DNA from: Rikenellaceae bacterium
GTDB lineage: Bacteria > Bacteroidota > Bacteroidia > Bacteroidales > Rikenellaceae
DNA length: 34,927 bases
NCBI GenBank assembly: GCA_015059735.1
Contig: SUZX01000014.1
Location: 1 to 34,927 of the forward strand
Direction of reading: 5' to 3'
Shown here: one piece after another, positions 23,306 to 32,208 of the stretch
How positions within the stretch are numbered: the stretch's first letter is position 1
Layout: each line of letters begins with the position of its first letter
The notes under the pieces: model-generated
What the model saw: the letters and a program-made list of their open reading frames with translations, nothing else
What the model was told of the DNA's origin: nothing
The model's database searches: none
Translations under genes and position numbers: made by a program

Positions 23306-24337
23306 ATGCGCTTATTTGTATTCGTCTTTCTGTTATTCGGGCTATCCGGTTGTTCGCAAAGGCAATCATCGAACAATGTAGCCCGACCGGTGAAAGTCAT
23401 AATAGCCGATCGAGCCGGATTCATCGACAAAGATTTTGCGGGCATGGCAACAGCCGACGATGCCGTGAATCTCGCATTCAAGGTTTCAGGACAGGTTTTG
23501 GCCATGCCGGTCTCCGAAGGCGAAGTTGTCGCCAAAGGACGCCTGCTTGCCGAATTGGACCCTCGTGACATCGAATTGCAAGTGGCAGCTGATCGCTCGG
23601 CTTTCGAACAAGCTCGTTCGCAATTGGCCCGTATGGAACGGTTGGTGCAACATGAAGCTGTTTCACAACAAGAGGTGGAAGTTGCCCGCACACATTTCAC
23701 GCAAAGCCAATCTACCTATAAAAATTCACTCGACATGCTCAAAGAGACCAAACTTCGAGCTCCGTTTGCGAGTGTTGTCGAACGAACCTATGTCGATATC
23801 TACGAACGGGTACAAGCAGGTCAGGCAATTATCCGTGTTGTTAATCCGATCTCCACCTCCGTAAAATTTACCCTTCCGGAGAGTGGATTGCCTCTATTGA
23901 CATCCGATTCCACCGCATTTACTGTAACATTTGATAATTATCGGGATGTACGCTTTGTTGCCCGACTCAAAGAGTATGTAAAGACTTCATCCGATGCGTC
24001 GGGATACCCCGTGTCGTTGAAGTTGATTGATGTCGATCCTGCACGTTATCGCATTGTCCCCGGAATGTCGTGTGTTGTTACCATGCGAAGTGTCGATCCA
24101 CAGCCGGATGCAGTCTCTGTCCCTTTGTCGGCGATCTATGCTCCAGCACAAGGCGGCACTTATGTTTGGGTTGTGACTTCCAATGATCGTGTATCTCGTC
24201 GAAAAGTGACACTTGGCGAATTGTATGGCCGAAATCAGGTTATTATCAATTCCGGAGTAGAGTCGGGAGATAGGGTTGTTACAGCTGGCGTTTACCGACT
24301 TCGGGAAGGAGAACATGTGCGAATATTAAATCAGTGA
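23306..24337 (+). CDS. RND efflux periplasmic adaptor (membrane fusion) lipoprotein
   Basis: 343 residues. The start at 23306 opens a lipoprotein signal (MRLFVFVFLLFGLSGC), so it is anchored in a membrane on the periplasmic side. The HlyD/AcrA pattern follows: a lipoyl half-motif (VSGQVLAMPVSEGEVVAKGRLLAELDPRD), an alpha-hairpin (RSAFEQARSQLARMERLVQHEAVSQQEVEVART), the second lipoyl half (LRAPFASVVERTYVDIYERVQAGQ), and beta-barrel and membrane-proximal domains. It links the inner-membrane pump to the outer-membrane channel encoded next. Its stop lies within 6 bases of the pump ATG. A frame opening at 23273 runs through the hairpin loop and was not chosen. Confidence 0.9.
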   Translation: MRLFVFVFLLFGLSGCSQRQSSNNVARPVKVIIADRAGFIDKDFAGMATADDAVNLAFKVSGQVLAMPVSEGEVVAKGRLLAELDPRDIELQVAADRSAFEQARSQLARMERLVQHEAVSQQEVEVARTHFTQSQSTYKNSLDMLKETKLRAPFASVVERTYVDIYERVQAGQAIIRVVNPISTSVKFTLPESGLPLLTSDSTAFTVTFDNYRDVRFVARLKEYVKTSSDASGYPVSLKLIDVDPARYRIVPGMSCVVTMRSVDPQPDAVSVPLSAIYAPAQGGTYVWVVTSNDRVSRRKVTLGELYGRNQVIINSGVESGDRVVTAGVYRLREGEHVRILNQ

Positions 24338-24342
24338 CCGCC

Positions 24343-27300
24343 ATGAATATTCCAGAATACTCGTTACGTAACGGCAGGGTAGTTGCTTTTTTTCTCGCAG
24401 TATTGCTAATTGGTGGTATTGCAGGTTTCTTTACGTTGGGCAAGAAAGAGGATGCCACGTTTGTCATTAAAAGTGCATCACTGCATTGTACTTATTCGGG
24501 TGCTAATCCGCTTGAAGTTGAACAACTCATTACCGAACCCATCGAGCGCGAAATACAGTCAATGCGGGGTGTTCATAAAATTACCTCCGAATCCGGTTAC
24601 GAACAATCTAAAATCCTTGTTGAATTAGATCCTGCCATCCGTTCCGATGATATTGCACAACTATGGGATGAACTCCGACGCAAAGTGCTTGATGTGCAGC
24701 CCAAATTGCCGACAGGAGCCACAGCTATTACTGTTGCCGATGATTATGGCGATCTCTATGGGATCTATTACGGGCTATCGGCCGATGAGGGCTTTTCGTG
24801 GTCGGAACTGCGAGATTGGGCGCAACGTATCAAACGACAACTTATTGCAGTCGAAGGAGTACAGAAAATAATCCTTTTTGGGGAACAAATGCCCATAGTC
24901 AATGTCTATGTGAATTTGGCCACGTTAGCAAATTTCTCTATTCGTCCCGAAACAATCGTTGCAACCATCGCACAACAAAATACCATCGTCGATAGCGGAG
25001 AAAAACAGGCCGGAGAGTTGCAAGTCCGTATTCTCGAAGACGGCACCTATAAAAGTCTTGAAGATCTTTCGGATCAACTGTTGATCTCTTCCGAAGGTAA
25101 GCAGTTCCGTTTAGGCGATGTCGCTCGGGTGGAGGCTGGATATGCTTCTCCACCGCAAACCCTGATGCGGGTCAATGGCCATCGTGCGGTGGGAATCGGC
25201 ATCTCAACCGAGCAAGGAGCTGATGTTGTGGCAGTGGGAGCAAATATCGATCGGTCTTTGCAAGAGTTGATCAAACGTATGCCGGTCGGCATGGAATTAA
25301 CGGTACTTTATCCTGAAAATCGCATCGCCCGTGAAGCAACAAATGCTTTTGTGCTCAATCTTATAGAGTCGGTTGCCATTGTAATTGCAATGATCATGTT
25401 GATCATGGGCCTGCGTGCCGGTGCTTTGATAGGAAGTTCACTTCTTTTTTCGATTGGTGGTACATTGCTATTAATGCAGTTTTTGGGCGAGGGGTTGAAT
25501 CGTACCTCTCTCGCCGGATTCATTATTGCAATGGGTATGTTAGTCGATAATGCCATTGTAGTTACTGACAATGCCCGACAAGCTATGTTACGGGGCATGG
25601 AGCGCCGTAGGGCCTTGATCGAAGGCGCCAATCTTTCACGATGGAGTCTTCTATGCGCTACATTGATCGCCATCTTTTCGTTCTTACCGCTCTATCTTGC
25701 GCCATCTTCCGTTGCGGAGATCGTTCGACCACTCTTTGTCGTTTTGGCGTTGTCGCTGCTGTTGAGTTGGGGGTTGGCTCTTACACAAACACCTCTTTGG
25801 GGTAATCGTATGTTGCGCACCGCTCCTGTTTCGCACAATCCCTATGACACAAAATTTTATCGAACTTTTGACCGTTTGCTGGCCAAACTTCTCGAATGGC
25901 GTTGGTGTGTTGTGGCAATGAGTTTATTGCTGTTTGCTCTATCGCTTTTTGTAATGAAACGCATGCCGCAGAATTTCTTTCCATCATTGGACAAACCCTA
26001 TTTTCGTGCCGATGTCCTATTGCCCGAAGGATACGACATTCGATCGACAGATCGAAATTTGCAATTGATGGAAGAGTGGCTTAGAACTCGGCCGGAGGTG
26101 AAAAATGTTTCGGTGACAATGGGAGCAACTCCCCCTCGCTACTATTTAGCAAGTGGTAGTTCGTCGCAACGTCCCAATTTCGGAAATATACTTGTCGAGT
26201 TACACGATAAACGACAGAGTGCACTTGTAGAGTCCGAATTCAATACTTTTGTCGAACAGAGTTGTCCCGATGTATGGTTGCGATCATCGTTATTCAAACT
26301 ATCGCCGGTGCCCGATGCTGCCATCGAATTTGGATTTGTGGGAGAGAATATCGACACATTGTATCGCCTAACGGCACAAGCCGAGGAGATTATGTGGCGA
26401 ACGAACGGAGCAACGAATATTCGCAACGATTGGGGAAATCGAATCCCTACGTGGCTGCCTCTCTATTCGCAGATGAAAGGTCAAAGAGTCGGAATTTCGC
26501 GAGGACAGATGGCTCGCGGACTTACGATCGCTACCGAAGGTTATCCTTTGGGCGAATATCGTGAAGGTGATCAACTGATGCCGATATTACTTAAAGATGA
26601 CAATATCGAGGCTTATAACTTGACCAATTTACAGGCTTTGCCGATTTTTGCACCCTCAGGTCGTGTGCGTTCTGTCGGTCAGGCTACAGATGGGTTTCGC
26701 TTCGAATTTCGGGGAGGGGTTGTTAAACGTTACAATCGACAGCGGGCGATGCGGGCACAATGTGATCCGGATCGTGGGGTTAACACATTAAAACTCTTTG
26801 CGACGCTTAAAGATTCGATTATGCGTGCAGTGGTATTGCCTGAGGGATATTCATTGAAAATCTTTGGTGAGCAGGAGAGCCGGCAAGAGTCCAACGATGC
26901 GCTGATAGCCAATTTCCCATTGACTTTGGTGCTGATTTTTCTTACACTATTGCTTCTTTTTCGTAACTATCGGGATCCGATTGTCGTGTTGTTGATGATC
27001 CCGTTGATCTTTATCGGAGTGGTTTTCGGATTGGCAATCACCGGAAAAGTTTTCAATTTCTTTTCATTGCTTGGTCTGCTCGGTTTGGTGGGAATGAACA
27101 TCAAAAATGCAGTGGTTTTGGTCGAACAAATCGGGGCATTGCGTAGAAGTGGCAAAGCTCCTTACGAAGCCTTGATTGAGGCAACGCATAGCCGAATAAT
27201 TCCAGTGACTATGGCTTCGGGTACTACCATCTTGGGTATGTTGCCATTACTGTTTGATGCCATGTTTGGGGCTATGGCAGCAACGATCATGGGAGGTTTA

Positions 27301-27375
27301 TTGGTTGCCACATTACTTACCATCTTTGTCTTACCGGTTGTATATGCTATCTTTTATCGTATTCATTCATTATGA
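24343..27375 (+). CDS. RND-family efflux pump, inner-membrane permease
   Basis: 1010 residues, a full-length HAE1/AcrB-type pump. The N-terminal span (VVAFFLAVLLIGGIAGFFTLG) is followed by a periplasmic porter domain (EVEQLITEPIEREIQSMRGV). The first transmembrane bundle carries GMLVDNAIVVTDNARQAM, where the conserved Asp belongs to the proton relay. The second porter domain and second bundle follow, with FSLLGLLGLVGMNIKNAVVLVEQ near the end. It exports small molecules using the proton gradient; substrates cannot be told. The ATG at 24343 was preferred; a GTG at 24334 overlapping the previous stop is also possible. Its stop overlaps the ATG of the next gene (ATGA). Confidence 0.93.
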   Translation: MNIPEYSLRNGRVVAFFLAVLLIGGIAGFFTLGKKEDATFVIKSASLHCTYSGANPLEVEQLITEPIEREIQSMRGVHKITSESGYEQSKILVELDPAIRSDDIAQLWDELRRKVLDVQPKLPTGATAITVADDYGDLYGIYYGLSADEGFSWSELRDWAQRIKRQLIAVEGVQKIILFGEQMPIVNVYVNLATLANFSIRPETIVATIAQQNTIVDSGEKQAGELQVRILEDGTYKSLEDLSDQLLISSEGKQFRLGDVARVEAGYASPPQTLMRVNGHRAVGIGISTEQGADVVAVGANIDRSLQELIKRMPVGMELTVLYPENRIAREATNAFVLNLIESVAIVIAMIMLIMGLRAGALIGSSLLFSIGGTLLLMQFLGEGLNRTSLAGFIIAMGMLVDNAIVVTDNARQAMLRGMERRRALIEGANLSRWSLLCATLIAIFSFLPLYLAPSSVAEIVRPLFVVLALSLLLSWGLALTQTPLWGNRMLRTAPVSHNPYDTKFYRTFDRLLAKLLEWRWCVVAMSLLLFALSLFVMKRMPQNFFPSLDKPYFRADVLLPEGYDIRSTDRNLQLMEEWLRTRPEVKNVSVTMGATPPRYYLASGSSSQRPNFGNILVELHDKRQSALVESEFNTFVEQSCPDVWLRSSLFKLSPVPDAAIEFGFVGENIDTLYRLTAQAEEIMWRTNGATNIRNDWGNRIPTWLPLYSQMKGQRVGISRGQMARGLTIATEGYPLGEYREGDQLMPILLKDDNIEAYNLTNLQALPIFAPSGRVRSVGQATDGFRFEFRGGVVKRYNRQRAMRAQCDPDRGVNTLKLFATLKDSIMRAVVLPEGYSLKIFGEQESRQESNDALIANFPLTLVLIFLTLLLLFRNYRDPIVVLLMIPLIFIGVVFGLAITGKVFNFFSLLGLLGLVGMNIKNAVVLVEQIGALRRSGKAPYEALIEATHSRIIPVTMASGTTILGMLPLLFDAMFGAMAATIMGGLLVATLLTIFVLPVVYAIFYRIHSL

Positions 27376-28610
27376 AATCGACTCTTTCCCTGTTTTTTTT
27401 ACTGATCGTTTCCGGACTTTCGGCACAAATTCCGCTTGATGAATATCGTACAGCCGTTGCTGAATATAGTTGGCAATTGAAGCGTGCGATTACCCAAAGT
27501 AATCGTGCTGTTGAGGCAATCGGGCAGGCGCGTACCGGTTTTTTACCACAACTTTCAGCCGAGGGGAGTTTTTCGACAACCATCCGCAAGATGGACGAAT
27601 CTCGCCGTTGGACATTTTCGCTACAACCGCGTGTGGTGCAAACTATTTATGGCGGAGGTGCCGTGCGTGCGGCTTTTCGTGCATCGGAACTCGACTATGA
27701 TATTGCACTCTGCAATGAGGAGTTTTCTCGCCTCGAAGTGCGTTATGCTGCCGATTATGCTTATTGGAATCTTTCGGCAATGGAACAATTTGCTACATCC
27801 ATGCGGCAATATGTTGCCATTATTCGTTCGTTGAAATCGGTGGTTGGAGAACGTTTCTCCGAAGGATATATTGCCAAAGGAGATGTACTGATGATTGAGA
27901 CCCGATTGAGTGAGGCAGAATACCAATTGGTTACGGCTGAACAAAATTACGAAGTAGCACTCCATAATTTCAATATTTTACGGGGAACTGATCCTGAAAT
28001 GGCGGTTATCTTGACCAATGGGATTCGTGATTCATTGCCGATGCCGATGCGGGTTTCGCTCAACGATGCTTTGTTGCGTCGTTCGGACTATATTGCAGCT
28101 CGTTTGCGCGTTGAGCGTGCAGAAATCGATATTCGAACTGCGCGCGCATCGTTCAATCCGCAACTTCGGGTCAGTGCCGGAGCTCCGTGGCGACCTTATT
28201 CCCCGAATCGTTCGGGGCGGACTTATCTCGATGGGGTTGTTGCCGTAGAGTTGTCGGTGCCTATTTTTCATTGGGGCGAACGACGTCGATCCGTTGGGAT
28301 GGCTCGTGCGACCCAACAGCAATACGAATGGGAGATGGCACAGATTCACGATGATATTATCCGTGAAGAGATGAATGGTTGGACAACACTCGTCGATAGT
28401 CGAGCCCAAGTAAATACTTCGGAACGCAATCTGCGTATTGCCGGAGAGAATCTTGAAATCAGCACTTACTCGTATGGCGAAGGTCTTGCTACGATCCTTG
28501 ATGTCCTTCAAGCACAATTAAGTTGGATTCAACTTTATACTAATGCAATTCAGGCACATTATAATTTTGCAATAGCCGCATCGGATTATCAGCGTATTAC
28601 GGCTCAATAA
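27372..28610 (+). CDS. TolC-family outer-membrane efflux protein
   Basis: 412 residues with a signal peptide (MKSTLSLFFLLIVSGLSAQ). Two OEP repeats of long helices and short strands are visible: EYSWQLKRAITQSNRAVEAIGQARTGFLPQLSAEG in the first half, and DYIAARLRVERAEIDIRTARASFNPQLRVSAG in the second. It forms the outer-membrane exit duct for the RND pump encoded immediately upstream, whose stop codon overlaps this start by four bases. With the adaptor and permease this gives a complete tripartite exporter. A strong hairpin directly after the stop closes the operon. Confidence 0.9.
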   Translation: MKSTLSLFFLLIVSGLSAQIPLDEYRTAVAEYSWQLKRAITQSNRAVEAIGQARTGFLPQLSAEGSFSTTIRKMDESRRWTFSLQPRVVQTIYGGGAVRAAFRASELDYDIALCNEEFSRLEVRYAADYAYWNLSAMEQFATSMRQYVAIIRSLKSVVGERFSEGYIAKGDVLMIETRLSEAEYQLVTAEQNYEVALHNFNILRGTDPEMAVILTNGIRDSLPMPMRVSLNDALLRRSDYIAARLRVERAEIDIRTARASFNPQLRVSAGAPWRPYSPNRSGRTYLDGVVAVELSVPIFHWGERRRSVGMARATQQQYEWEMAQIHDDIIREEMNGWTTLVDSRAQVNTSERNLRIAGENLEISTYSYGEGLATILDVLQAQLSWIQLYTNAIQAHYNFAIAASDYQRITAQ

Positions 28611-28644
28611 ACAAGGGCGAAGATCAAAACTCTTCGCCCTTGTT
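28610..28644. terminator. Bidirectional terminator between the RND operon and the OsmC-like gene
   Basis: A 14-bp perfect stem (28610-28623 with 28631-28644), loop TCAAAAC, overlapping the last base of the tolC-like stop codon. It lies between convergent genes and could serve both, although the T tracts are short. Confidence 0.75.
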
Positions 28645-28660
28645 GTGCCCAAGTTGGGAA

Positions 28661-29071
28661 TTAGGCTTTTGCAGGTTCGGTTGTAACGATAGCAACTTCG
28701 TGTGATACTGGAGCGATCTTGCTGAGCATTCTAACCAATCCACAATGTTTTTCGTGGGCAAGTTCTATTGCATGGCTAGCGCGTGTCTGATCACTTTCGG
28801 CTGTACACTCCACATTATAAACCATGTGGAATTCCCGAAAAACACTCTCTGCTTGCAACGTATCAGTTGATAGCTCTCCTGACAAAGTGATCTCCAATCG
28901 CTTGGGAGTCATGCGCTCTCGTTTCATAATGTGCAAAACGGTCAATCCGGCACATTTAGCTCCGGCATAGAGCATCAAGGCTTTGGGATTCAGTTCCTCA
29001 CAACTTGTTTTCCCGTTCAATTCAAATTTTCCTTCGGCAGTTAACTGCAAGGTTACTTTTTCGATCATCAT
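28661..29071 (-). CDS. OsmC/Ohr-family protein
   Basis: 136 residues, usual for the family. A beta-rich N-terminal part (KVTLQLTAEGKFELNG) precedes the central helix with the first conserved cysteine (LMLYAGAKCAGLTVLHIMKRE), and a second cysteine follows in EKHCGLVRMLSKIAPV. OsmC and Ohr use such a pair to reduce organic peroxides, with electrons from lipoylated or thiol proteins. The spacing fits, but I cannot separate peroxidase from non-enzymatic subgroups. The start was set at 29071 (MMIEKVTLQL); a frame reaching 29167 extends into the divergent promoter region. It diverges from the TPR/barrel operon across about 155 bases containing two palindromes. Confidence 0.85.
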   Translation of the reverse strand: MMIEKVTLQLTAEGKFELNGKTSCEELNPKALMLYAGAKCAGLTVLHIMKRERMTPKRLEITLSGELSTDTLQAESVFREFHMVYNVECTAESDQTRASHAIELAHEKHCGLVRMLSKIAPVSHEVAIVTTEPAKA

Positions 29072-29149
29072 AATAACAAATTTTTGTATAATCTTATTTG
29101 TTGTAGCAAGAATCGTTCCTAAGTGTCGGTATATAGGGTTTTTGCAATT

Positions 29150-29184
29150 ATATATCATTATACACATTGTGTAAAATGATATAT
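29150..29184. promoter_or_regulatory. 35-bp near-perfect palindrome upstream of the TPR/barrel operon
   Basis: The arms 29150-29165 and 29169-29184 pair at 15 of 16 positions around an ATT centre. It occupies the -33 area of the downstream promoter and lies within the divergent region shared with the OsmC-like gene. Size and position suggest a regulator-binding site; the regulator is unknown. Confidence 0.6.
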
Positions 29185-29199
29185 AAACACCATTTTTTA

Positions 29200-29218
29200 T
29201 ATCTTTGCATGCAAAGAT
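29200..29218. promoter_or_regulatory. -7 box of the TPR/barrel operon inside an 18-bp palindrome
   Basis: TATCTTTG at 29200-29207 matches TAnnTTTG. It sits within a perfect 18-bp palindrome at 29201-29218 centred on GCATGC. The first TPR-gene ATG that avoids this element is at 29227. Confidence 0.6.
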
Positions 29219-29226
29219 TCGCCTAT

Positions 29227-32208
29227 ATGTTGAAAAGATATTTTTTATTGCTACTCCTTATCGTGGGAAACAGTTGTTTGATGGAGATTCGGGCGACCCC
29301 GTCGGAGGTGGAACGATTTATTTCGCGAGGGCGCGAGTTATTCGACCTCGGCCGTTGGAGCGATGCCCGACATGAATTTCTGCAAGCACGAGAACACTTA
29401 ACAGCTGCTGATCATTTGAATTGTCAACAAGTCGATTTTTATCTTGCTGCCTGTGCTGTTGAGTTGGGCAGTCGCGATGCGGAGGTTGCGTTGCTGGCTT
29501 TTGAGCGTAACCATTCCGGATCGGTTTATGCAAACGATGTACGTTTTGCATTGGGATCATACTATTGCTCTGTCGGCAATATGGTGCGAGCGCGTGAATA
29601 CCTTGAAAAAACCGAGTATAATGCGTTGAATGCCTCCGGACGCGAACGTTATAATATTCGTATGGGATATGTTGCCTTTACCGAGGGAGATTATCGCAAG
29701 GCATATGAATATTTCGAGCGAATCTCCAACCGCAGCCAATATGCCGATCATGCCTTATATTACAAATCATATATTGATTATTCCGAAGGGAAATACGGTC
29801 GAGCCAAGCAGGGCTTTGAAACCCTTGCTCAAAGTGATGCTTATCGTGAGTTGATTCCTTATTTCCTCTTGCAGATCGGATTTCAAGAGGGGAACTATCG
29901 TTATGTTATTGAGCATGGCGATAAGTTGGCTGCTCGTGCCACTCCCGAACGAAGAGTCGAGATCGAGCGAATCATGGCCGAGTCGTGGTTTCGGCAGGAG
30001 GATTACAATAAAGCCATCGAGCATTTGAAAACAATGCTGGCTGCCGGTGGAGAATTGGATCGAGAAGGTAACTACCTGATGGGATTCTCGCTTTATCGCA
30101 CTACTCGCTATGCCGATGCTGTCGATTGGTTGCGTAAAGCATGTGGCGCAGAAGACGAATTGACACAAAATGCCTCGTATCATTTGGCCGATTGTTATTT
30201 GCGTCTGAACGATAAAGAGTCAGCCATGAAAGCGTTTTCGATGGCATCTGATGCTCGTTTCGATGCAACCATTGCCGAGAATGCCCTCTTCAACTATGCC
30301 AAATTGCAATATGAGTTAGGTGGGACTACGTTTAACGGAGCTATCAACTTGTTACAACGTTATATAGAGCGTTATCCTTCCTCTTCACGAGCTCCTGAGG
30401 CGCGAACTTTGCTAATTGCTGCATACTACAATTCGCGCGATTACGATGCTGCCTATCGTGCCATAAAGTCCATGCCATCTACCGATTCCGAGATTCGCGT
30501 TGCATTGCAAAAAATAGCCTATTATAGAGGGCTTGAAGCATATAAATCCGGTGATTTCGATTCGGCAAATCGTTATTTTGCCGAATCGGCTTCGGTTGGA
30601 GTCAGTCCGAAATATGTTGCTCTAAATACTTTTTGGCAAGCTGAAATTGCTTATCGCAAAGCAGACTATACGGTTGCTACCGTTAAATATAAAGCCTATT
30701 TGAACCAAGCTCCTCAATCTGCTCCCGAATATGCAATGGCATGGTATAATTTGGGGTATTGTGCATTTTTGCGGGATGATATGACACGAGCCGCCTCTAT
30801 GTTTGAGAACTTCCTTACACTCCCTGCTTCGAATTCTTATCAGGCAGATGCCTATAACCGTTTGGGCGATGTATGTTATACGGCTCGTGATTACAACGGG
30901 GCGATCAAAAAATATGACAAAGCCATTGCTCTTGGAACTGATGCACAATACTATGCGCAATATCAGCGGGCTGTTTCGTTGGGAATCTTGGGACGTGAAA
31001 ATGAAAAAATACAAGCTTTGCGACATATCATTACGACCAACACTGGCAACTATGTGGAGCCTGCCTCATACGAGTTGGGACGCAGTTATATCGCACAAGA
31101 GCGTTATGCCGAAGGTGTTGAAGCTCTCGAATCATATATTGTTAGCTATCCGACCTCGATTCGAGCGATACGCGCATATTCCGATTTGGGCCTTGCGTAT
31201 CTTAATTTGGGTCAACACGATAAATCGTTGAAAAGTTACGAACATATCGTTGCTTCCTCTCCGCATACCTCCGAGGCGCGAGAAGCGATGTTGGGAATTC
31301 GGAATATTTATGTATCTCGTGGCGATGTGGATGGATATTTTAATTATGCTGCCAAAGTTGGAATGGAGCGCGACCTTGCCACCTTATCCCGTGATTCTCT
31401 GTCGTTTGTTGCCGCACAAAAACTTTATCTTGCCGAGAAATATGAGATGGCGGCCAAGTCGCTAAAAAACTATGTCAAGAGTTATCCGCAAGGATCTTAT
31501 TTGGGGGATGCGCTTTACTATTTGAGCGATTGTAATCTTCGGGTTGGAGATCGGTCTGCTACAATCGAATCGTTGACAAAACTTGTCGAATTGGGATCCG
31601 GTCAACATATACTTGCCGCTTTGAAGAAGCTTTCATCACTGACTTGGGAAGAGAAACAATACGACAAAGCCGCAACAACCTATCGACAACTTTTCGATGT
31701 GGCATCCGCAGCCGATGATCGTGCAGCTGCCATGACAGGTTATGTGCGATCTATCATTGCTTTGGGTGATCCTTCGAAAATCGAATCGATGGCTGTCGAT
31801 GTTCGAGCGCAAAAAGAAGCAGGCGCAACGGCTCGTCGTGAGGCTACTTTTGCGTGGGCCGAACAGTTGCGTAATGCAGATCGTAAATCCGCAGCCATAA
31901 AACTCTATAAAGAGTTAGCCGGAGATGTTGCCACAACCGAAGGCTCTGCCGCTGCCTATTATGTGCTCGAATCGCAATTTGCTGCCGGCGATCTTGTCGC
32001 TGTCGAAAAAGCGATCTTTGCTTACTCCGAGCGAAAGCCCAAAAACTATTGGTTGGCAAAAGCCTATATTCTTTTGGGAGATGTATATGCCAAACAAAAC
32101 GATAATTATCAAGCACGAGCCACGTGGCAAAGTGTTGCCGACGGCTATTCGCCAGCCGATGATGGTATTGTCGCCACAGCCCGTAACCGTATCAGTAAAT
32201 TGCAATAA
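29227..32208 (+). CDS. Large exported TPR protein paired with an outer-membrane barrel
   Basis: 993 residues. The start at 29227 begins a signal peptide (MLKRYFLLLLLIVGNSC, ending near IRATP) and is the first ATG after the -7 box; longer frames to 29167 run through the promoter. Nearly all of the mature protein is tetratricopeptide repeats, about 34 residues each, with typical blocks such as GRWSDARHEFLQAREHL, EGDYRKAYEYFERIS, RDYNGAIKKYDKAIALG and LGQHDKSLKSYEHIV. TPR superhelices are protein-docking platforms; here it should work in the periplasm. Its stop overlaps the next ATG by one base, so it is made together with a beta-barrel protein. A joint role in outer-membrane assembly, secretion or cell-wall attachment is inference; I do not recognise a named system. 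Confidence 0.82.
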   Translation: MLKRYFLLLLLIVGNSCLMEIRATPSEVERFISRGRELFDLGRWSDARHEFLQAREHLTAADHLNCQQVDFYLAACAVELGSRDAEVALLAFERNHSGSVYANDVRFALGSYYCSVGNMVRAREYLEKTEYNALNASGRERYNIRMGYVAFTEGDYRKAYEYFERISNRSQYADHALYYKSYIDYSEGKYGRAKQGFETLAQSDAYRELIPYFLLQIGFQEGNYRYVIEHGDKLAARATPERRVEIERIMAESWFRQEDYNKAIEHLKTMLAAGGELDREGNYLMGFSLYRTTRYADAVDWLRKACGAEDELTQNASYHLADCYLRLNDKESAMKAFSMASDARFDATIAENALFNYAKLQYELGGTTFNGAINLLQRYIERYPSSSRAPEARTLLIAAYYNSRDYDAAYRAIKSMPSTDSEIRVALQKIAYYRGLEAYKSGDFDSANRYFAESASVGVSPKYVALNTFWQAEIAYRKADYTVATVKYKAYLNQAPQSAPEYAMAWYNLGYCAFLRDDMTRAASMFENFLTLPASNSYQADAYNRLGDVCYTARDYNGAIKKYDKAIALGTDAQYYAQYQRAVSLGILGRENEKIQALRHIITTNTGNYVEPASYELGRSYIAQERYAEGVEALESYIVSYPTSIRAIRAYSDLGLAYLNLGQHDKSLKSYEHIVASSPHTSEAREAMLGIRNIYVSRGDVDGYFNYAAKVGMERDLATLSRDSLSFVAAQKLYLAEKYEMAAKSLKNYVKSYPQGSYLGDALYYLSDCNLRVGDRSATIESLTKLVELGSGQHILAALKKLSSLTWEEKQYDKAATTYRQLFDVASAADDRAAAMTGYVRSIIALGDPSKIESMAVDVRAQKEAGATARREATFAWAEQLRNADRKSAAIKLYKELAGDVATTEGSAAAYYVLESQFAAGDLVAVEKAIFAYSERKPKNYWLAKAYILLGDVYAKQNDNYQARATWQSVADGYSPADDGIVATARNRISKLQ

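Noticed and set aside
29167..29226. Earlier start for the large TPR protein
   Set aside because: Those codons overlap the promoter and its palindromes; the signal peptide begins at 29227.
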